Position numbers and translations under genes: made by a program
DNA from: an uncultured Clostridia bacterium
GTDB taxonomy: Bacteria > Bacillota > Clostridia > Christensenellales > Aristaeellaceae
Direction of reading: 5' to 3'
NCBI GenBank assembly: GCA_937907055.1
Contig: CALCTW010000024.1
Location: forward strand, 1 to 54,462
DNA length: 54,462 nt
Notes under the pieces: generated by a model
The model's database searches: none
Seen by the model: only the letters and a program-made list of their open reading frames with translations
What the model was told of the DNA's origin: nothing
In this document: piece after piece, positions 24,533 to 33,915 of the stretch
Layout: every line of letters starts with the position of its first letter
Position numbering within the stretch: the first letter of the stretch is position 1

Positions 24533-25955
24533 AGAAAAGGATATCCCGGACAAGGTGCGGTGGATCAATGACCCGCTGAACAACCGGTATCTGCACTATG
24601 ACCTGCCGCTGGAGGAAGAAAAGACCCGTGCCTGGTTTGAAAAAAACAAGGGACGGGAGGACCGCTGGGACGCGGTGATCGAGGCGGACGGGGAGCCGTG
24701 CGGGCTGATCGGGCTACTGGGGATCGACCGGAAGAACGGGAAGGCGGAATACTACATCGCGATGGGCGAGCAGGCCCGGAAGGGGCAGGGCGTGGCGACA
24801 AAGGCGACACGGCTGCTGCTGGAGCGCGCCTTCGGTGAGATGGAACTGAACCGTGTGTACCTGTTTACGGAAGCCGGAAACACGGCCGCGCAGAAGCTGT
24901 TTGAAAAAGCGGGATTCGCGCGCGAAGGGCTGCTGAAGGATGACCTGTATTCCAGAGGGCAGTATGTGGACCGCGTGGCTTACGGCATGACGAAGGAGCA
25001 GTTTGGCAGGGCGGCGCGCGTGCTGCCGGAAAGCCCGGTGCAGATGCTGGGCGAAATGAACGGGAACATGCTGTACATGAAGCGTGAGGACATGATCCCC
25101 TGTTCCTTCGGCGGGAACAAAGCGAGAAAGGCGATGCTTTTCTTTGAGGAGATCGACGCCGAGGACTATGATACCGTGGTGACCTACGGCAGCAGCAGTT
25201 CCAACCACTGCCGGGTGGTGGCCAATATGGCGGCCGCGCGCGGGATAGGCTGCACGATCATCAGCCCGGAGGAGGCTTCCGAGCCGACCTTCAACAGCAA
25301 GATGATGGCGATGTTCGGGGCGGTGATCGTGACGGTGCCGGTGAATGAAGTGCATGACACGATCGAGGCTGTGCTGGAGAAACTGCGAAAGGAAGGGAAA
25401 AAGCCCTTCTTCATCGCGGGCGGCGGTCACGGCGATACCGGGACACAGGCCTTCAAGGAATGCTATGAAGAGATCGTACGCTATGAACAGAAGGCGCATG
25501 TGCGTTTTGACCGGATCTTTCTGGCTTCCGGCACCGGAACGACACAGGCGGGGCTGATCTGCGGCAGTCTGCTGAAGAAGGATGACAGAAAGATCATCGG
25601 GATCAGCATCGCGAGGAAGAATCCGCGCGGAAGGGATGTGATCCTGGATTCCGTGAGATCCTACATGAACGCGAAGGGACATCCGCTGGAGGAAGAAGCG
25701 CTGCAGAAGGCGACGATCTTCGTGGACGCGTATACGGGAGACGGATACGCGAAGGGCGATGAGAGGATCACGGAGGTGATCGGACGCGTGCTTTGCAAAT
25801 ACGGGATCCCGCTGGACGAGACCTATACCGGAAAAGCCTTTGCGGGCATGGAAGAAACACTGAAAAAAGAGGGCGTACAGGGTGAGAACATCCTGTTTAT
25901 CCATACAGGCGGAACACCGCTGTTTTTCGATCATCTGATGAAAGAAGGACAATAA
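24507..25955 (+). CDS. Fusion of GNAT acetyltransferase and PLP-dependent D-cysteine desulfhydrase/ACC deaminase-like enzyme
   Basis: A 482-residue two-domain protein. Residues 1-165 are a GNAT acyltransferase (RITLRTFEEKDIPDKVRWIN; acetyl-CoA loop EQARKGQGVATKATRLL; FEKAGFAREG). Residues about 175-482 are a fold-type II PLP enzyme, with the lysine site SFGGNKARKAM, YGSSSSNHCR and ASGTGTTQAGLICG. ATG 24507 follows AAGGGG; it overlaps the sugar transferase gene. The domains are usually separate proteins. In this capsule locus the pair may make and acylate an unusual amino acid or amino sugar that the neighbouring ATP-grasp enzyme attaches; that is inference. Confidence 0.85.
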   Translation: MRITLRTFEEKDIPDKVRWINDPLNNRYLHYDLPLEEEKTRAWFEKNKGREDRWDAVIEADGEPCGLIGLLGIDRKNGKAEYYIAMGEQARKGQGVATKATRLLLERAFGEMELNRVYLFTEAGNTAAQKLFEKAGFAREGLLKDDLYSRGQYVDRVAYGMTKEQFGRAARVLPESPVQMLGEMNGNMLYMKREDMIPCSFGGNKARKAMLFFEEIDAEDYDTVVTYGSSSSNHCRVVANMAAARGIGCTIISPEEASEPTFNSKMMAMFGAVIVTVPVNEVHDTIEAVLEKLRKEGKKPFFIAGGGHGDTGTQAFKECYEEIVRYEQKAHVRFDRIFLASGTGTTQAGLICGSLLKKDDRKIIGISIARKNPRGRDVILDSVRSYMNAKGHPLEEEALQKATIFVDAYTGDGYAKGDERITEVIGRVLCKYGIPLDETYTGKAFAGMEETLKKEGVQGENILFIHTGGTPLFFDHLMKEGQ

Positions 25956-25958
25956 AGA

Positions 25959-26921
25959 ATGTCAACCAATATCCTGATCCTGAGCGCGGGAACACGTGAC
26001 AAGATCATTCAGTATTTTAAGAAAGCGCTGAACGGCGCGGGGCGTGTGATCGCGACGGATATGAGTGATCTGGCCCCCGCGACCTATGAGGCGGACGCGT
26101 TCTATCAGGTGCCGCGGATCACGGACCCCGGATATCTGGAGAAGATCTACGAGATCTGCAGGAAGGAAGCGATCACCGGCGTGCTGTCGCTGATCGACCC
26201 CGAGCTTTCGCTGCTGGCCGCGCATGAAGCGGAATTTGCCGCGCTGGGCGTGACGGTGATCGGATCCGGATATGAGGAGTGCGAGCGCGCGCTGGACAAG
26301 TATGAAATGTATCAGTGGCTGAAGGCGCGCGGATATCACTGCGCGGCCTCCTACATGGAGATGGCGGATTTCCTGAAGGACGCGAAGGAAGGGAAAATCG
26401 GTTATCCTGTGTTTGTGAAGCCGGCGCACGGCAGCGCGAGTTTGCATATCTCAAAGGCAGATGACGCGGAGATCACGGATTTCCTGTATCGGCACGGGAC
26501 GGATATGATGATCCAGGAATACCTGAAGGGGCAGGAGATCGGCGCGGATGTATACATTGATATGATCTCCGGCGAGGTGGTCTCGATCTTTACGAAGAAG
26601 AAGCTGCTGATGCGCGCCGGTGAAACGGACAAGGCGGTATCCTTCAGGGATGAGAAGCTGTTTGAGCTGATCGAGCGGTTTGTGAAGGAAAGCGGCTACC
26701 GCGGACAGATCGACATCGATATTTTTGATGTGGACGGCGAATACTATATCTCCGAAGTGAATCCGCGTTTCGGCGGCGGTTATCCGCACGCGTATGAATG
26801 CGGATGTGACCATATGAAGCTGATCGTGAACAACCTGCAGGGCAAGGCCAATGAAAAGCAGATCGGCCAATACCGCGAGGGCGTGTACATGATGAAATAC
26901 AACGAGATCATGATCCGGTAA
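25959..26921 (+). CDS. ATP-grasp enzyme (CarB-like) of the capsule locus
   Basis: A 320-residue ATP-grasp ligase: N-terminal Rossmann-like part (NILILSAGTRDK), central ALDKYEMYQWLKARGY, nucleotide site YPVFVKPAHGSASLHI and metal/ATP motif IDIDIFDVDGEYYISEVNPR (the Glu and Asn of EVNPRFGGG). It starts 3 bp after the GNAT-PLP fusion. Such enzymes in capsule loci are thought to join an amino or carboxylic acid to a sugar or lipid intermediate. The substrates are unknown. Confidence 0.85.
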   Translation: MSTNILILSAGTRDKIIQYFKKALNGAGRVIATDMSDLAPATYEADAFYQVPRITDPGYLEKIYEICRKEAITGVLSLIDPELSLLAAHEAEFAALGVTVIGSGYEECERALDKYEMYQWLKARGYHCAASYMEMADFLKDAKEGKIGYPVFVKPAHGSASLHISKADDAEITDFLYRHGTDMMIQEYLKGQEIGADVYIDMISGEVVSIFTKKKLLMRAGETDKAVSFRDEKLFELIERFVKESGYRGQIDIDIFDVDGEYYISEVNPRFGGGYPHAYECGCDHMKLIVNNLQGKANEKQIGQYREGVYMMKYNEIMIR

Positions 26922-26939
26922 GACGGGGAAGAGGATAAG

Positions 26940-28028
26940 ATGGGAAAGCATATATTGATCATCAGCAATGTATCGGCCGGTCTGGTGAGCTTCCGTCTGG
27001 AAGTGATCGAACGGATGATGCAGGAAAATAAGGTGACGATCCTGTGCGAGGATAACGGCAGGGCGGACCGGCTGCGCGAGCTGGGCTGCACCGTGATCAA
27101 CACGCCGGTGGACCGCCACGGTACCAATCCTGTGAAGGAACTGGGGCTGATCCGGATGTACAAGCAGTACCTGAAGCAGCTGAAGCCGGATATCGTGTTT
27201 ACCTATACGATCAAGCCGAATGTGTACGCCGGGATGGCGTGCGCGGCGATGGGCATTCCCTATGCCGCGAATGTGACCGGCCTCGGCACCGCGGTGGAGA
27301 ACCCGGGACCGATGCAGATGATCACGCTGACGCTGTATAAGAGAGGCCTTCGCAAGGCGCAGCGCGTGTTTTTCCAGAATGATGAGAACCGGCAGTTCAT
27401 GCTGTCGCACGGCGTGGTAAAGCAGAACGATAAGCTGATCCCCGGCTCCGGCGTGAACCTGAGCAAGTATCAGCCGCTGCCCTATCCTGAGGGCGAGACG
27501 GTGGATTTCTTCTTTATCTCCCGTGTGATGAAGCAGAAGGGCATCGATCAGTATCTGGACGCCGCGAAGGCGATCCGCGCGAAGTATCCGGAGACACGTT
27601 TCCATGTGTGCGGAAACTGCGAGCAGGACTATGAGCAGATCCTGAAGGAACTGAACGAGGACGGAACGATCATCTATCACGGACGTGTGGATGACATCAA
27701 GGGCATGCATGCGATCAACTGCTGCACGATCCATCCGACCTATTATCCCGAGGGCATGTCCAACGTGCTGCTGGAAAGCGCCGCGTGCGCGCGCCCGATG
27801 ATCACAACAGATCGCGCCGGCTGCAGGGAAATTGTGGATAATGGCGAAAATGGATATGTGGTGCATCAGAAGGACAGCGCCGATCTGATCGAAAAGGTGG
27901 AAAAGTTTTTGAAGCTTTCCAGAGAAGAGCGCGCGCGGATGGGCCTGAACGGACGGAACAAGGTGGAAAAGCAGTTTGACCGCCGGATCATTGTAGAAGC
28001 CTACATGGATGAAGTGGAGAAGGCATAA
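26940..28028 (+). CDS. Glycosyltransferase family 4
   Basis: A 362-residue GT-B glycosyltransferase related to PglA/EpsD-type enzymes. The N-terminal domain has SNVSAGLVSFRLEVIERM and the acceptor-side TYTIKPNVYAGMACA and NVTGLGTA. The C-terminal donor domain has FISRVMKQKGIDQYL and the EX7E-like EGMSNVLLESAACARPMITT. It is cytosolic and adds one sugar to the lipid-linked capsule repeat. Confidence 0.92.
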   Translation: MGKHILIISNVSAGLVSFRLEVIERMMQENKVTILCEDNGRADRLRELGCTVINTPVDRHGTNPVKELGLIRMYKQYLKQLKPDIVFTYTIKPNVYAGMACAAMGIPYAANVTGLGTAVENPGPMQMITLTLYKRGLRKAQRVFFQNDENRQFMLSHGVVKQNDKLIPGSGVNLSKYQPLPYPEGETVDFFFISRVMKQKGIDQYLDAAKAIRAKYPETRFHVCGNCEQDYEQILKELNEDGTIIYHGRVDDIKGMHAINCCTIHPTYYPEGMSNVLLESAACARPMITTDRAGCREIVDNGENGYVVHQKDSADLIEKVEKFLKLSREERARMGLNGRNKVEKQFDRRIIVEAYMDEVEKA

Positions 28029-28031
28029 ATT

Positions 28032-28928
28032 ATGAATTATAAAGCGATCTTCAAAACGCCGGCAGCGCGTGCCATGGTGCTGAATATGCTGCGCTTTGTG
28101 CCGGACAGCGCGATGCTGACGCTGCAGTATAAGATGAAGACAGGGCGGAAGCCGGACCTGAAGAACCCGACCCGTTTTACGGAGAAGCTGCAGTGGTATA
28201 AGATGCACTACCGCAACCCCATGATGCATGAGTGCGTGGACAAATATAAGGTGCGCGAGTATGTGAAGAGCAAGGGCTTGGAGCATACGCTGGTGAAGCT
28301 GATCGCGAAGTATGATTCGATGGATCAGGTGAAGTGGGATGAGCTGCCGGATTCCTTTGTGATCAAGACCACGAACGGCGGCGGCGGACTGAATGTGGTG
28401 GTGTGCCCGGATAAGAGCAGGCTGGATATTCCGGAGATCTCCGGCAAACTGGCCGCCAAAAAGAAGAAGAGCAATTACGGCGGACGGGAGTGGGCTTATT
28501 ACGGATCCGAGCCCGGCATCATTTTTGAGGAGCTGCTGGTGGATCCGGATCATCCCGAAGCCGGTGTGAATGACTATAAGATCTTCTGCTATAACGGAAA
28601 ACCCAAGTATATCATTGTGGATGTGGACCGCTACATCGGACACAAGCGCAATTTCTATGACGCGGAATGGAACAACCTGCATATCACGAGCGATTGCCCC
28701 GCGGCAGAGCGGGAGATCCCCCGTCCCGAGAACATGGAGGAAATGCTGAAGGTGGCGGCGAAGCTGAGCGAGGGCTTCCCGTATGTGCGCGTGGATCTGT
28801 ATAACCTGCGTGGAAAGATCTACTTTGGCGAACTGACCTTCTATCCGTGGAGCGGATATGTGAAATATACGCCGGATGAAGCCGACCGGATGTTTGGCGA
28901 GGATTTTGAACTGGTCGAATACAAATAA
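28032..28928 (+). CDS. TupA-like ATP-grasp protein
   Basis: 298 residues. The pattern NPTRFTEKLQWYKMHYRNP, VDKYKVREYVKSKGL, SFVIKTTNGGGGLNVV, IFEELLVDPDHP, GVNDYKIFCYNGKPKYI and YVRVDLYNLRGKIYFGELTF is that of the TupA-like family, named from the teichuronopeptide gene of alkaliphilic Bacillus. The family is believed to attach amino acids or phosphate groups to uronic-acid-containing polymers. It starts 3 bp after the preceding gene. A uronic-acid capsule, as the later genes suggest, fits this. Confidence 0.87.
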   Translation: MNYKAIFKTPAARAMVLNMLRFVPDSAMLTLQYKMKTGRKPDLKNPTRFTEKLQWYKMHYRNPMMHECVDKYKVREYVKSKGLEHTLVKLIAKYDSMDQVKWDELPDSFVIKTTNGGGGLNVVVCPDKSRLDIPEISGKLAAKKKKSNYGGREWAYYGSEPGIIFEELLVDPDHPEAGVNDYKIFCYNGKPKYIIVDVDRYIGHKRNFYDAEWNNLHITSDCPAAEREIPRPENMEEMLKVAAKLSEGFPYVRVDLYNLRGKIYFGELTFYPWSGYVKYTPDEADRMFGEDFELVEYK

Positions 28929-28940
28929 CAGGGGTTCATC

Positions 28941-30221
28941 ATGAGAAAACTCTCTTTACGTCGTTCGCCGCTCCGGGTGCGGAACTGGGACTGGATCCTG
29001 GTCATCGGTCTGATGCTGGCGCCCATGACCGGTCTTCGTATCGCGAAGGTCGGCCCCGCGGAAGTGCTGTGTCTGATCTGGGGTATACGGAATTATAAGC
29101 TTTCTCATTTCCCGGTGCGGAATGAGCTTTTCAGGTTTATTGTCGTATATCTGCTGGCCATGGTGGCCGGAACCATCTGCGGACTGTATATCGCGCCGCA
29201 GGAACTGGTGTGGTCGCAGTGGCCGACATGGCCGTATCTGTTCTTTATCACATACGGTATCTATCTGGGCGCGAGAAAGAACAGCAGGGAATACAATGAG
29301 CATCTGATGGATGTGACATTCAGGATGTGTGTGCTCTGGTACGCGCTGCTGTATCTGTACAGCATCACGGTCAGTCGTACATTCCTGGGCGCGCCGCTGT
29401 GGTTCGCGGGTGTCCGTTATACCGGCGGCTCCAAGAACCCGCATCAGGTGGCTGTATTGATGTGCGGTATCACATTCTGGTTCATGAGACAGGCGCTGAG
29501 AAAGAAGCAGATCGGTCTGAACCTGCTGATGGCTTTCGGCGCGGTTTTTGTGGAATGGCAGACCGCGGCATCGACCGGTACGGCCGCGCTTGCAGCCGGT
29601 ATACTGGTGCTGCTGTTCCTGATCCCGGCCCGCGCGAATATCAGCACGGGACGAAAGGTGATCGTCTTTACGATCGAGATCCTGATCCTCGCGATCGTCG
29701 CGGCGTTTGTGTATAGGCGGGTGTTTGATTACCTGACAAACTGGATATTGAGCGACGCGAACGGTCTTGGACGAATCAATCTGATCAGTCAGCTGGGCGA
29801 TTCGTTCATGCAGAGCCCCATCTTCGGCATGGGACCCGGCGTGCACGCGTTTGACCTTGCCGGTAACCCGAAGGAATTCCATAATACCTATTCGGAGATC
29901 CTGGCCGCGACCGGGATCGTGGGCATGATCGCGTTTGTGATCCTGACCTTCAAGACGTTGAAATACATGATGCGCGATCAGTATCTGATCCCGATCATGG
30001 CGGCGCTGTATGTGTACGGCCTTGGCGGCTATGCCATGCGCCGACTGGCCTATTGGGGCATCTTCACGTTCATCTTTGTGATCGCGCGCCAGTCCTATAA
30101 GGAGCATCTGGCCGCGGCGGAAGCAGAGGATGAGGAGGCTGGGGACGAGGAACCAGAAGAGGAAGAGACGGATCCCGGACTGCTCACGGAGCCTGTGATG
30201 ACGAACAGGAATCCGGTCTGA
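28941..30221 (+). CDS. wzy: O-antigen ligase/polymerase-type membrane protein (Wzy)
   Basis: A 426-residue integral membrane protein with about 10-11 spans. The Wzy_C-type periplasmic segment is MGPGVHAFD then EFHNTYSEILAATGIVG. The C-terminal tail is highly acidic (AEAEDEEAGDEEPEEEE). It most likely polymerises flipped capsule repeat units on the outer face of the membrane. A ligase role cannot be excluded, but with a Wzx flippase in the same operon polymerase is the simpler reading. Confidence 0.85.
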   Translation: MRKLSLRRSPLRVRNWDWILVIGLMLAPMTGLRIAKVGPAEVLCLIWGIRNYKLSHFPVRNELFRFIVVYLLAMVAGTICGLYIAPQELVWSQWPTWPYLFFITYGIYLGARKNSREYNEHLMDVTFRMCVLWYALLYLYSITVSRTFLGAPLWFAGVRYTGGSKNPHQVAVLMCGITFWFMRQALRKKQIGLNLLMAFGAVFVEWQTAASTGTAALAAGILVLLFLIPARANISTGRKVIVFTIEILILAIVAAFVYRRVFDYLTNWILSDANGLGRINLISQLGDSFMQSPIFGMGPGVHAFDLAGNPKEFHNTYSEILAATGIVGMIAFVILTFKTLKYMMRDQYLIPIMAALYVYGLGGYAMRRLAYWGIFTFIFVIARQSYKEHLAAAEAEDEEAGDEEPEEEETDPGLLTEPVMTNRNPV

Positions 30222-30257
30222 GATGACTGAAGGAATGGAAACAAGGGGGAAGACCAC

Positions 30258-31124
30258 ATGATCACGGTAATGACGCCGACCTATAATCGCGCTTATATAT
30301 TGGATAATGCCTATCAGTCGCTGCTGAAGCAGACGGACAAGGATTTTCTGTGGCTGATCGTTGATGACGGATCGACCGATGACACGGAAACGCTGGTTCA
30401 GAAGTGGATGGACGAAAAGAAGATCGGGATCGAATACCTGAAGAAGCCCAACGGGGGCAAGGCCTCCGCGCTGAATCTGGCGATCGAGAGCCTGAACACC
30501 GAGTACGCGGTGTGTCTGGATTCGGATGATACGTTCTATCCCGATACGATCAAACTGGCGGCCGAAAAGCTGGACACCATCCGGGATGACGAGGCCTTCT
30601 GCGGCATCGTGGCGCTGCGCCATAATCCGGACGGCACCGTGATGGGCGGACGGGATATGCCGCGCGACGCCAGGACCGTGACAGCCGCGGACCTGTTTGT
30701 GAAATGGTGTCTGAATACAGAACTGATCTGCTTCTATAAGACGGCTGTTCTGCAACAGTACCGCTTCCCGACTTTTGAAGGGGAGAAGTTCGTATCGCCT
30801 GCCTGGATGCAGTACAAGGTGACGGAAAAGTACTGCTATCTGCCGGTGTGGGAGAAACTGTGCGAATGCGAATATGTATCGGACGGCCTGACGAAGAACA
30901 AGCGCAAGGTGATCGTGAAGAACCCCAACGGTTACAGCTGCGTGAAGCGCTACAGTTTTAACCTGGCCCCGACGATGAAGCTTCGCGTCAAGCATGGGAT
31001 CATGTATGACTGCGGATGCATTCTGGCGAAGAACAGGCAGTGGCTGGAGGGCGTGGATCACAAGATCCTCGCTTGCCTGCTGAAGCCCGCTGCCTATATT
31101 GTGTGCAGGCGGCGCTTTAAGTAA
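30258..31124 (+). CDS. Glycosyltransferase family 2
   Basis: A 288-residue GT-A enzyme. Motifs are TPTYNRAYIL, LIVDDGSTDDT (nucleotide-binding Asp), KKPNGGKASALN and the metal-binding CLDSDDTF. The C-terminal half, with SDGLTKNKRKVI, is of the capsule-type subgroup that resembles WcaA-like transferases. GGGGGAAGACC precedes the ATG. It adds a sugar to the growing repeat unit in the cytosol. Confidence 0.92.
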   Translation: MITVMTPTYNRAYILDNAYQSLLKQTDKDFLWLIVDDGSTDDTETLVQKWMDEKKIGIEYLKKPNGGKASALNLAIESLNTEYAVCLDSDDTFYPDTIKLAAEKLDTIRDDEAFCGIVALRHNPDGTVMGGRDMPRDARTVTAADLFVKWCLNTELICFYKTAVLQQYRFPTFEGEKFVSPAWMQYKVTEKYCYLPVWEKLCECEYVSDGLTKNKRKVIVKNPNGYSCVKRYSFNLAPTMKLRVKHGIMYDCGCILAKNRQWLEGVDHKILACLLKPAAYIVCRRRFK

Positions 31125-31192
31125 GAAGGATAGGCCGGAAGCAGAACCGCGTTTTTGACTTTGAGAATATACGAAATGGCGGACAGAAAACG

Positions 31193-32371
31193 ATGAAGCG
31201 AATGATCATTATGGGCGGTCAGATGCGCAATAAGGGCGCGCAGGCCATGACCTATATCACGATGGACGAGATAGCGAAGCGCTGGCCGGATGTGACGCCG
31301 ACGATCCTGGACAGGAAGGCCAACTGGGACAGCAATCTGAAACTGGAATGCATCAATATCCCGCTGTCGATCCAGTGCCTGATGCAGATCCCGGTCGTGC
31401 GCGCGCTGCTGAAACTGGCGAAGCCGACCGCGAAGCGCTATGAAGCGATCATGAAAGAGACGGTCGCGGTGATCGATATCAGCGGATTCGCGCTGGGAAG
31501 AACCTGGAGCGCCAAGGGCATGGTCTCTTATGCTCTGACGCGTATGATGGCCGGAAAACGGCATCATTTTCCCGTGTATCTGATGCCGCAGTCCTTTGGC
31601 CCCTTCGGCGCGAAGAAGCTGACCGGAAAAATGGTGGAGCTGCTGCTGAAGAAGACGCTGCCCAAAGCGACGGTGATCATGAGCCGTGAAAAGCAGGGCA
31701 TGGAAGCGCTGCGGGATGCCTTCGGTGTGACAAAGAACGTGTGCCTGCAGCCGGATCTGGTGCTGCAGAATAAGGGCGTGGAGAAGGAAAACATCTTCTA
31801 CAGCGTGCCCGATATGCCGGGCGCGGAGATCCTGCCCGGCAGCGTGGCGATCGTGCCGAATCAGAAAACGATCGTGAACAACAGCATGGAAAAGATGCTG
31901 AAGCTGTACAGGAGCATGATCGATCATTTGCTGGAGAAGGGCAAGAACATCTATCTGGTGTATCATTCCAGTGAGGACTACTCGATCTGCAATGAGATCA
32001 AGGCCCTGTTCAGGGACGAAAAGCGTGTGATCGTGGTGGAGAAGGAACTGAACTGCTTTGAATACCACGAGACGGTGAAGAAATTTGACTACATCATCGC
32101 ATCCCGGTTCCATTCCATCGTGCTGGCGTACCGCAATCACACCCCGGCCATCGTACTTGGATGGGCGGTGAAATATCAGGAGCTGTTGGGACTTTTCGGT
32201 CAGCAGGATTACCTGTTTGACGTGAGGAACGAGATCGACGAAAACGACCTGATCGCCCGCATCGATAAGATGGAAACGGAAAAGGACCGCGAACGGGCGA
32301 AGATCGCGGAAGGACTTGTAGCGGTGCAGGAGCAGAACGTGTTTGATCTGATCCGGCCGAAAGAATGCTGA
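31193..32371 (+). CDS. Polysaccharide pyruvyl transferase family protein
   Basis: 392 residues. The family pattern is an N-terminal MGGQMRNKGAQAMTYIT (like GN.GD.A), a central LMPQSFGPFG, SREKQGMEALRD, LQPDLVLQ, and a C-terminal IIASRFHSIVLAYRNHTPAIVLGW. CsaB/WcaK-like enzymes transfer pyruvate from PEP to a sugar to form a ketal, adding negative charge to the polymer. The acceptor sugar is unknown. Confidence 0.9.
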   Translation: MKRMIIMGGQMRNKGAQAMTYITMDEIAKRWPDVTPTILDRKANWDSNLKLECINIPLSIQCLMQIPVVRALLKLAKPTAKRYEAIMKETVAVIDISGFALGRTWSAKGMVSYALTRMMAGKRHHFPVYLMPQSFGPFGAKKLTGKMVELLLKKTLPKATVIMSREKQGMEALRDAFGVTKNVCLQPDLVLQNKGVEKENIFYSVPDMPGAEILPGSVAIVPNQKTIVNNSMEKMLKLYRSMIDHLLEKGKNIYLVYHSSEDYSICNEIKALFRDEKRVIVVEKELNCFEYHETVKKFDYIIASRFHSIVLAYRNHTPAIVLGWAVKYQELLGLFGQQDYLFDVRNEIDENDLIARIDKMETEKDRERAKIAEGLVAVQEQNVFDLIRPKEC

Positions 32372-32385
32372 AAGGGCAGAGAAAC

Positions 32386-33915
32386 ATGGCAGCAAGTCGC
32401 AGTAAAAACGCAACCAGGAATATCACGTTTGCCTTCCTGAAGGGGATCCTGAACACCGTGCTCCCCTTTATTACGCGTACGATCATTCTGTATCTGATCG
32501 GTACGGAATATCTTGGGGTCGGCACCCTGTTCACCTCGATCCTGAGCGTATTGAACCTCTCAGAGCTGGGACTGAGCGCGGCGATCAACTATTCGATGTA
32601 CAAGCCGATCGTGGAAGACGATACGGCCACGATCAACGCGCTGCTGCGCTATTATCGCCGTCTGTACCGGATCATCGGCATCGTGATGCTGGGTGTCGGT
32701 TCAGCGATTGTTCCGCTTCTGCCGGTGCTGATCAAAGGCGAGCCGCCGGCTGATCTGAATATCGTTATCCTGTATTTCCTTTATCTGATCAATCTGGTGA
32801 CGAGTTATTTCTTTGCCGGATACCGTCAGTGTCTGCTCACGTCTCATCAGAGAAGCGATATTGTGAGTAAGATCACGCTGACCGCCTATGTGATCAATAA
32901 CGTGCTGCAGATCATCGTGCTGGTGGCGACGCGGAATTATTATGTGTACGCGGCCGCGCCGATCGTGGGAACGATTTTCACGAATGTGTGCGACCTGCTG
33001 GTGACAAAGCGGATGTATCCGGAGATCTCCTGCAAGGGAGAACTGGATCCGGAGATAAGAAAGGGCATCCGGAAGCGGATCAGCGGTCTTTTCGGCACAA
33101 AGCTGAACAGTATCGTGGTGCATCAGGCGGATATTCTGGTGATCTCCGCCTTCCTCGGCCTGGAACTGGTGACGATCTACGGAAACTATTACTACCTGTT
33201 CAATTCGGTCTGCGCGTTTACCCTGATCTTTTTCTCCTCGCTGACGGCCGGTGTGGGCAACAAGCTTGTGCTGGATTCGATCGAGGAAAATGTAAAACTG
33301 TTTAAAAACATCCGTTTCCTGAATGTGTGGCTGGTGGGCTTCTGCGGCGCGTGCTTTATGGGATTGTATCAGCCGTTCATGCGTCTGTGGGTCGGATCTG
33401 ACCTCATGCTGCCGCTGCCATTCGTGATCCTGCTGGTGGTGTACTTCTATATCTACGAAGTGCAGCGCACTGTGCTGACCTTTAAGGATGCGGCCGGGCT
33501 TTGGTATGAAGATCGTTTCCGTCCTTACGTGACGATGGCATTCAATATCGTGAGTAACCTGATCATGGTGCAGTTTATCGGGATCTATGGTATCGTGCTT
33601 TCCAGCATTCTGGCGTTCGCGATCTCTTTGCCGTGGGCGAATCGGGTGCTGTATGTGCATCTGTTCAAGAAGAATCCTTCGGAAAACCTGATCGCGCTGG
33701 GCAAGTATACTCTGGTCGTGGCCGCGATCATTGCCGCGTGCTATGGGATCTGCATGTTGCTGCCGGAGGGTATCATCGGACTGATCCTGCGCTTTATTGT
33801 GATCCTGGTGTTCTTTAACGGAGCGTTTTTCCTGTTTTACCGGAATAAGCCGGAATTTGCCTTTGTGAAGCGTTACTTCGGAAAAATGATGAAGAAACTG
33901 AGGGGAAAGAAATGA
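32386..33915 (+). CDS. wzx: Oligosaccharide flippase (Wzx/PST family)
   Basis: A 509-residue membrane protein with about 12-14 spans of the MOP/PST family (NITFAFLKGILNTVLPFITR at the start, typical of capsule flippases). It would move the lipid-linked repeat across the membrane for Wzy. ATG 32386 follows AAAGGG at nine bases. An ATG at 32365 in the same frame overlaps the previous gene and has no clear binding site, so it is less likely. The stop overlaps the next ATG by four bases (ATGA). Confidence 0.92.
   Translation: MAASRSKNATRNITFAFLKGILNTVLPFITRTIILYLIGTEYLGVGTLFTSILSVLNLSELGLSAAINYSMYKPIVEDDTATINALLRYYRRLYRIIGIVMLGVGSAIVPLLPVLIKGEPPADLNIVILYFLYLINLVTSYFFAGYRQCLLTSHQRSDIVSKITLTAYVINNVLQIIVLVATRNYYVYAAAPIVGTIFTNVCDLLVTKRMYPEISCKGELDPEIRKGIRKRISGLFGTKLNSIVVHQADILVISAFLGLELVTIYGNYYYLFNSVCAFTLIFFSSLTAGVGNKLVLDSIEENVKLFKNIRFLNVWLVGFCGACFMGLYQPFMRLWVGSDLMLPLPFVILLVVYFYIYEVQRTVLTFKDAAGLWYEDRFRPYVTMAFNIVSNLIMVQFIGIYGIVLSSILAFAISLPWANRVLYVHLFKKNPSENLIALGKYTLVVAAIIAACYGICMLLPEGIIGLILRFIVILVFFNGAFFLFYRNKPEFAFVKRYFGKMMKKLRGKK

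Noticed and set aside
26451..28682. A 743-residue antisense frame across the capsule genes
   Set aside because: It crosses three well-supported genes on the opposite strand, is His/Leu-rich low-information sequence, and has no ribosome binding site.
28956..31061. A 701-residue antisense frame over wzy and the GT2 gene
   Set aside because: It is a shadow of two real genes, with no motif or start signal.
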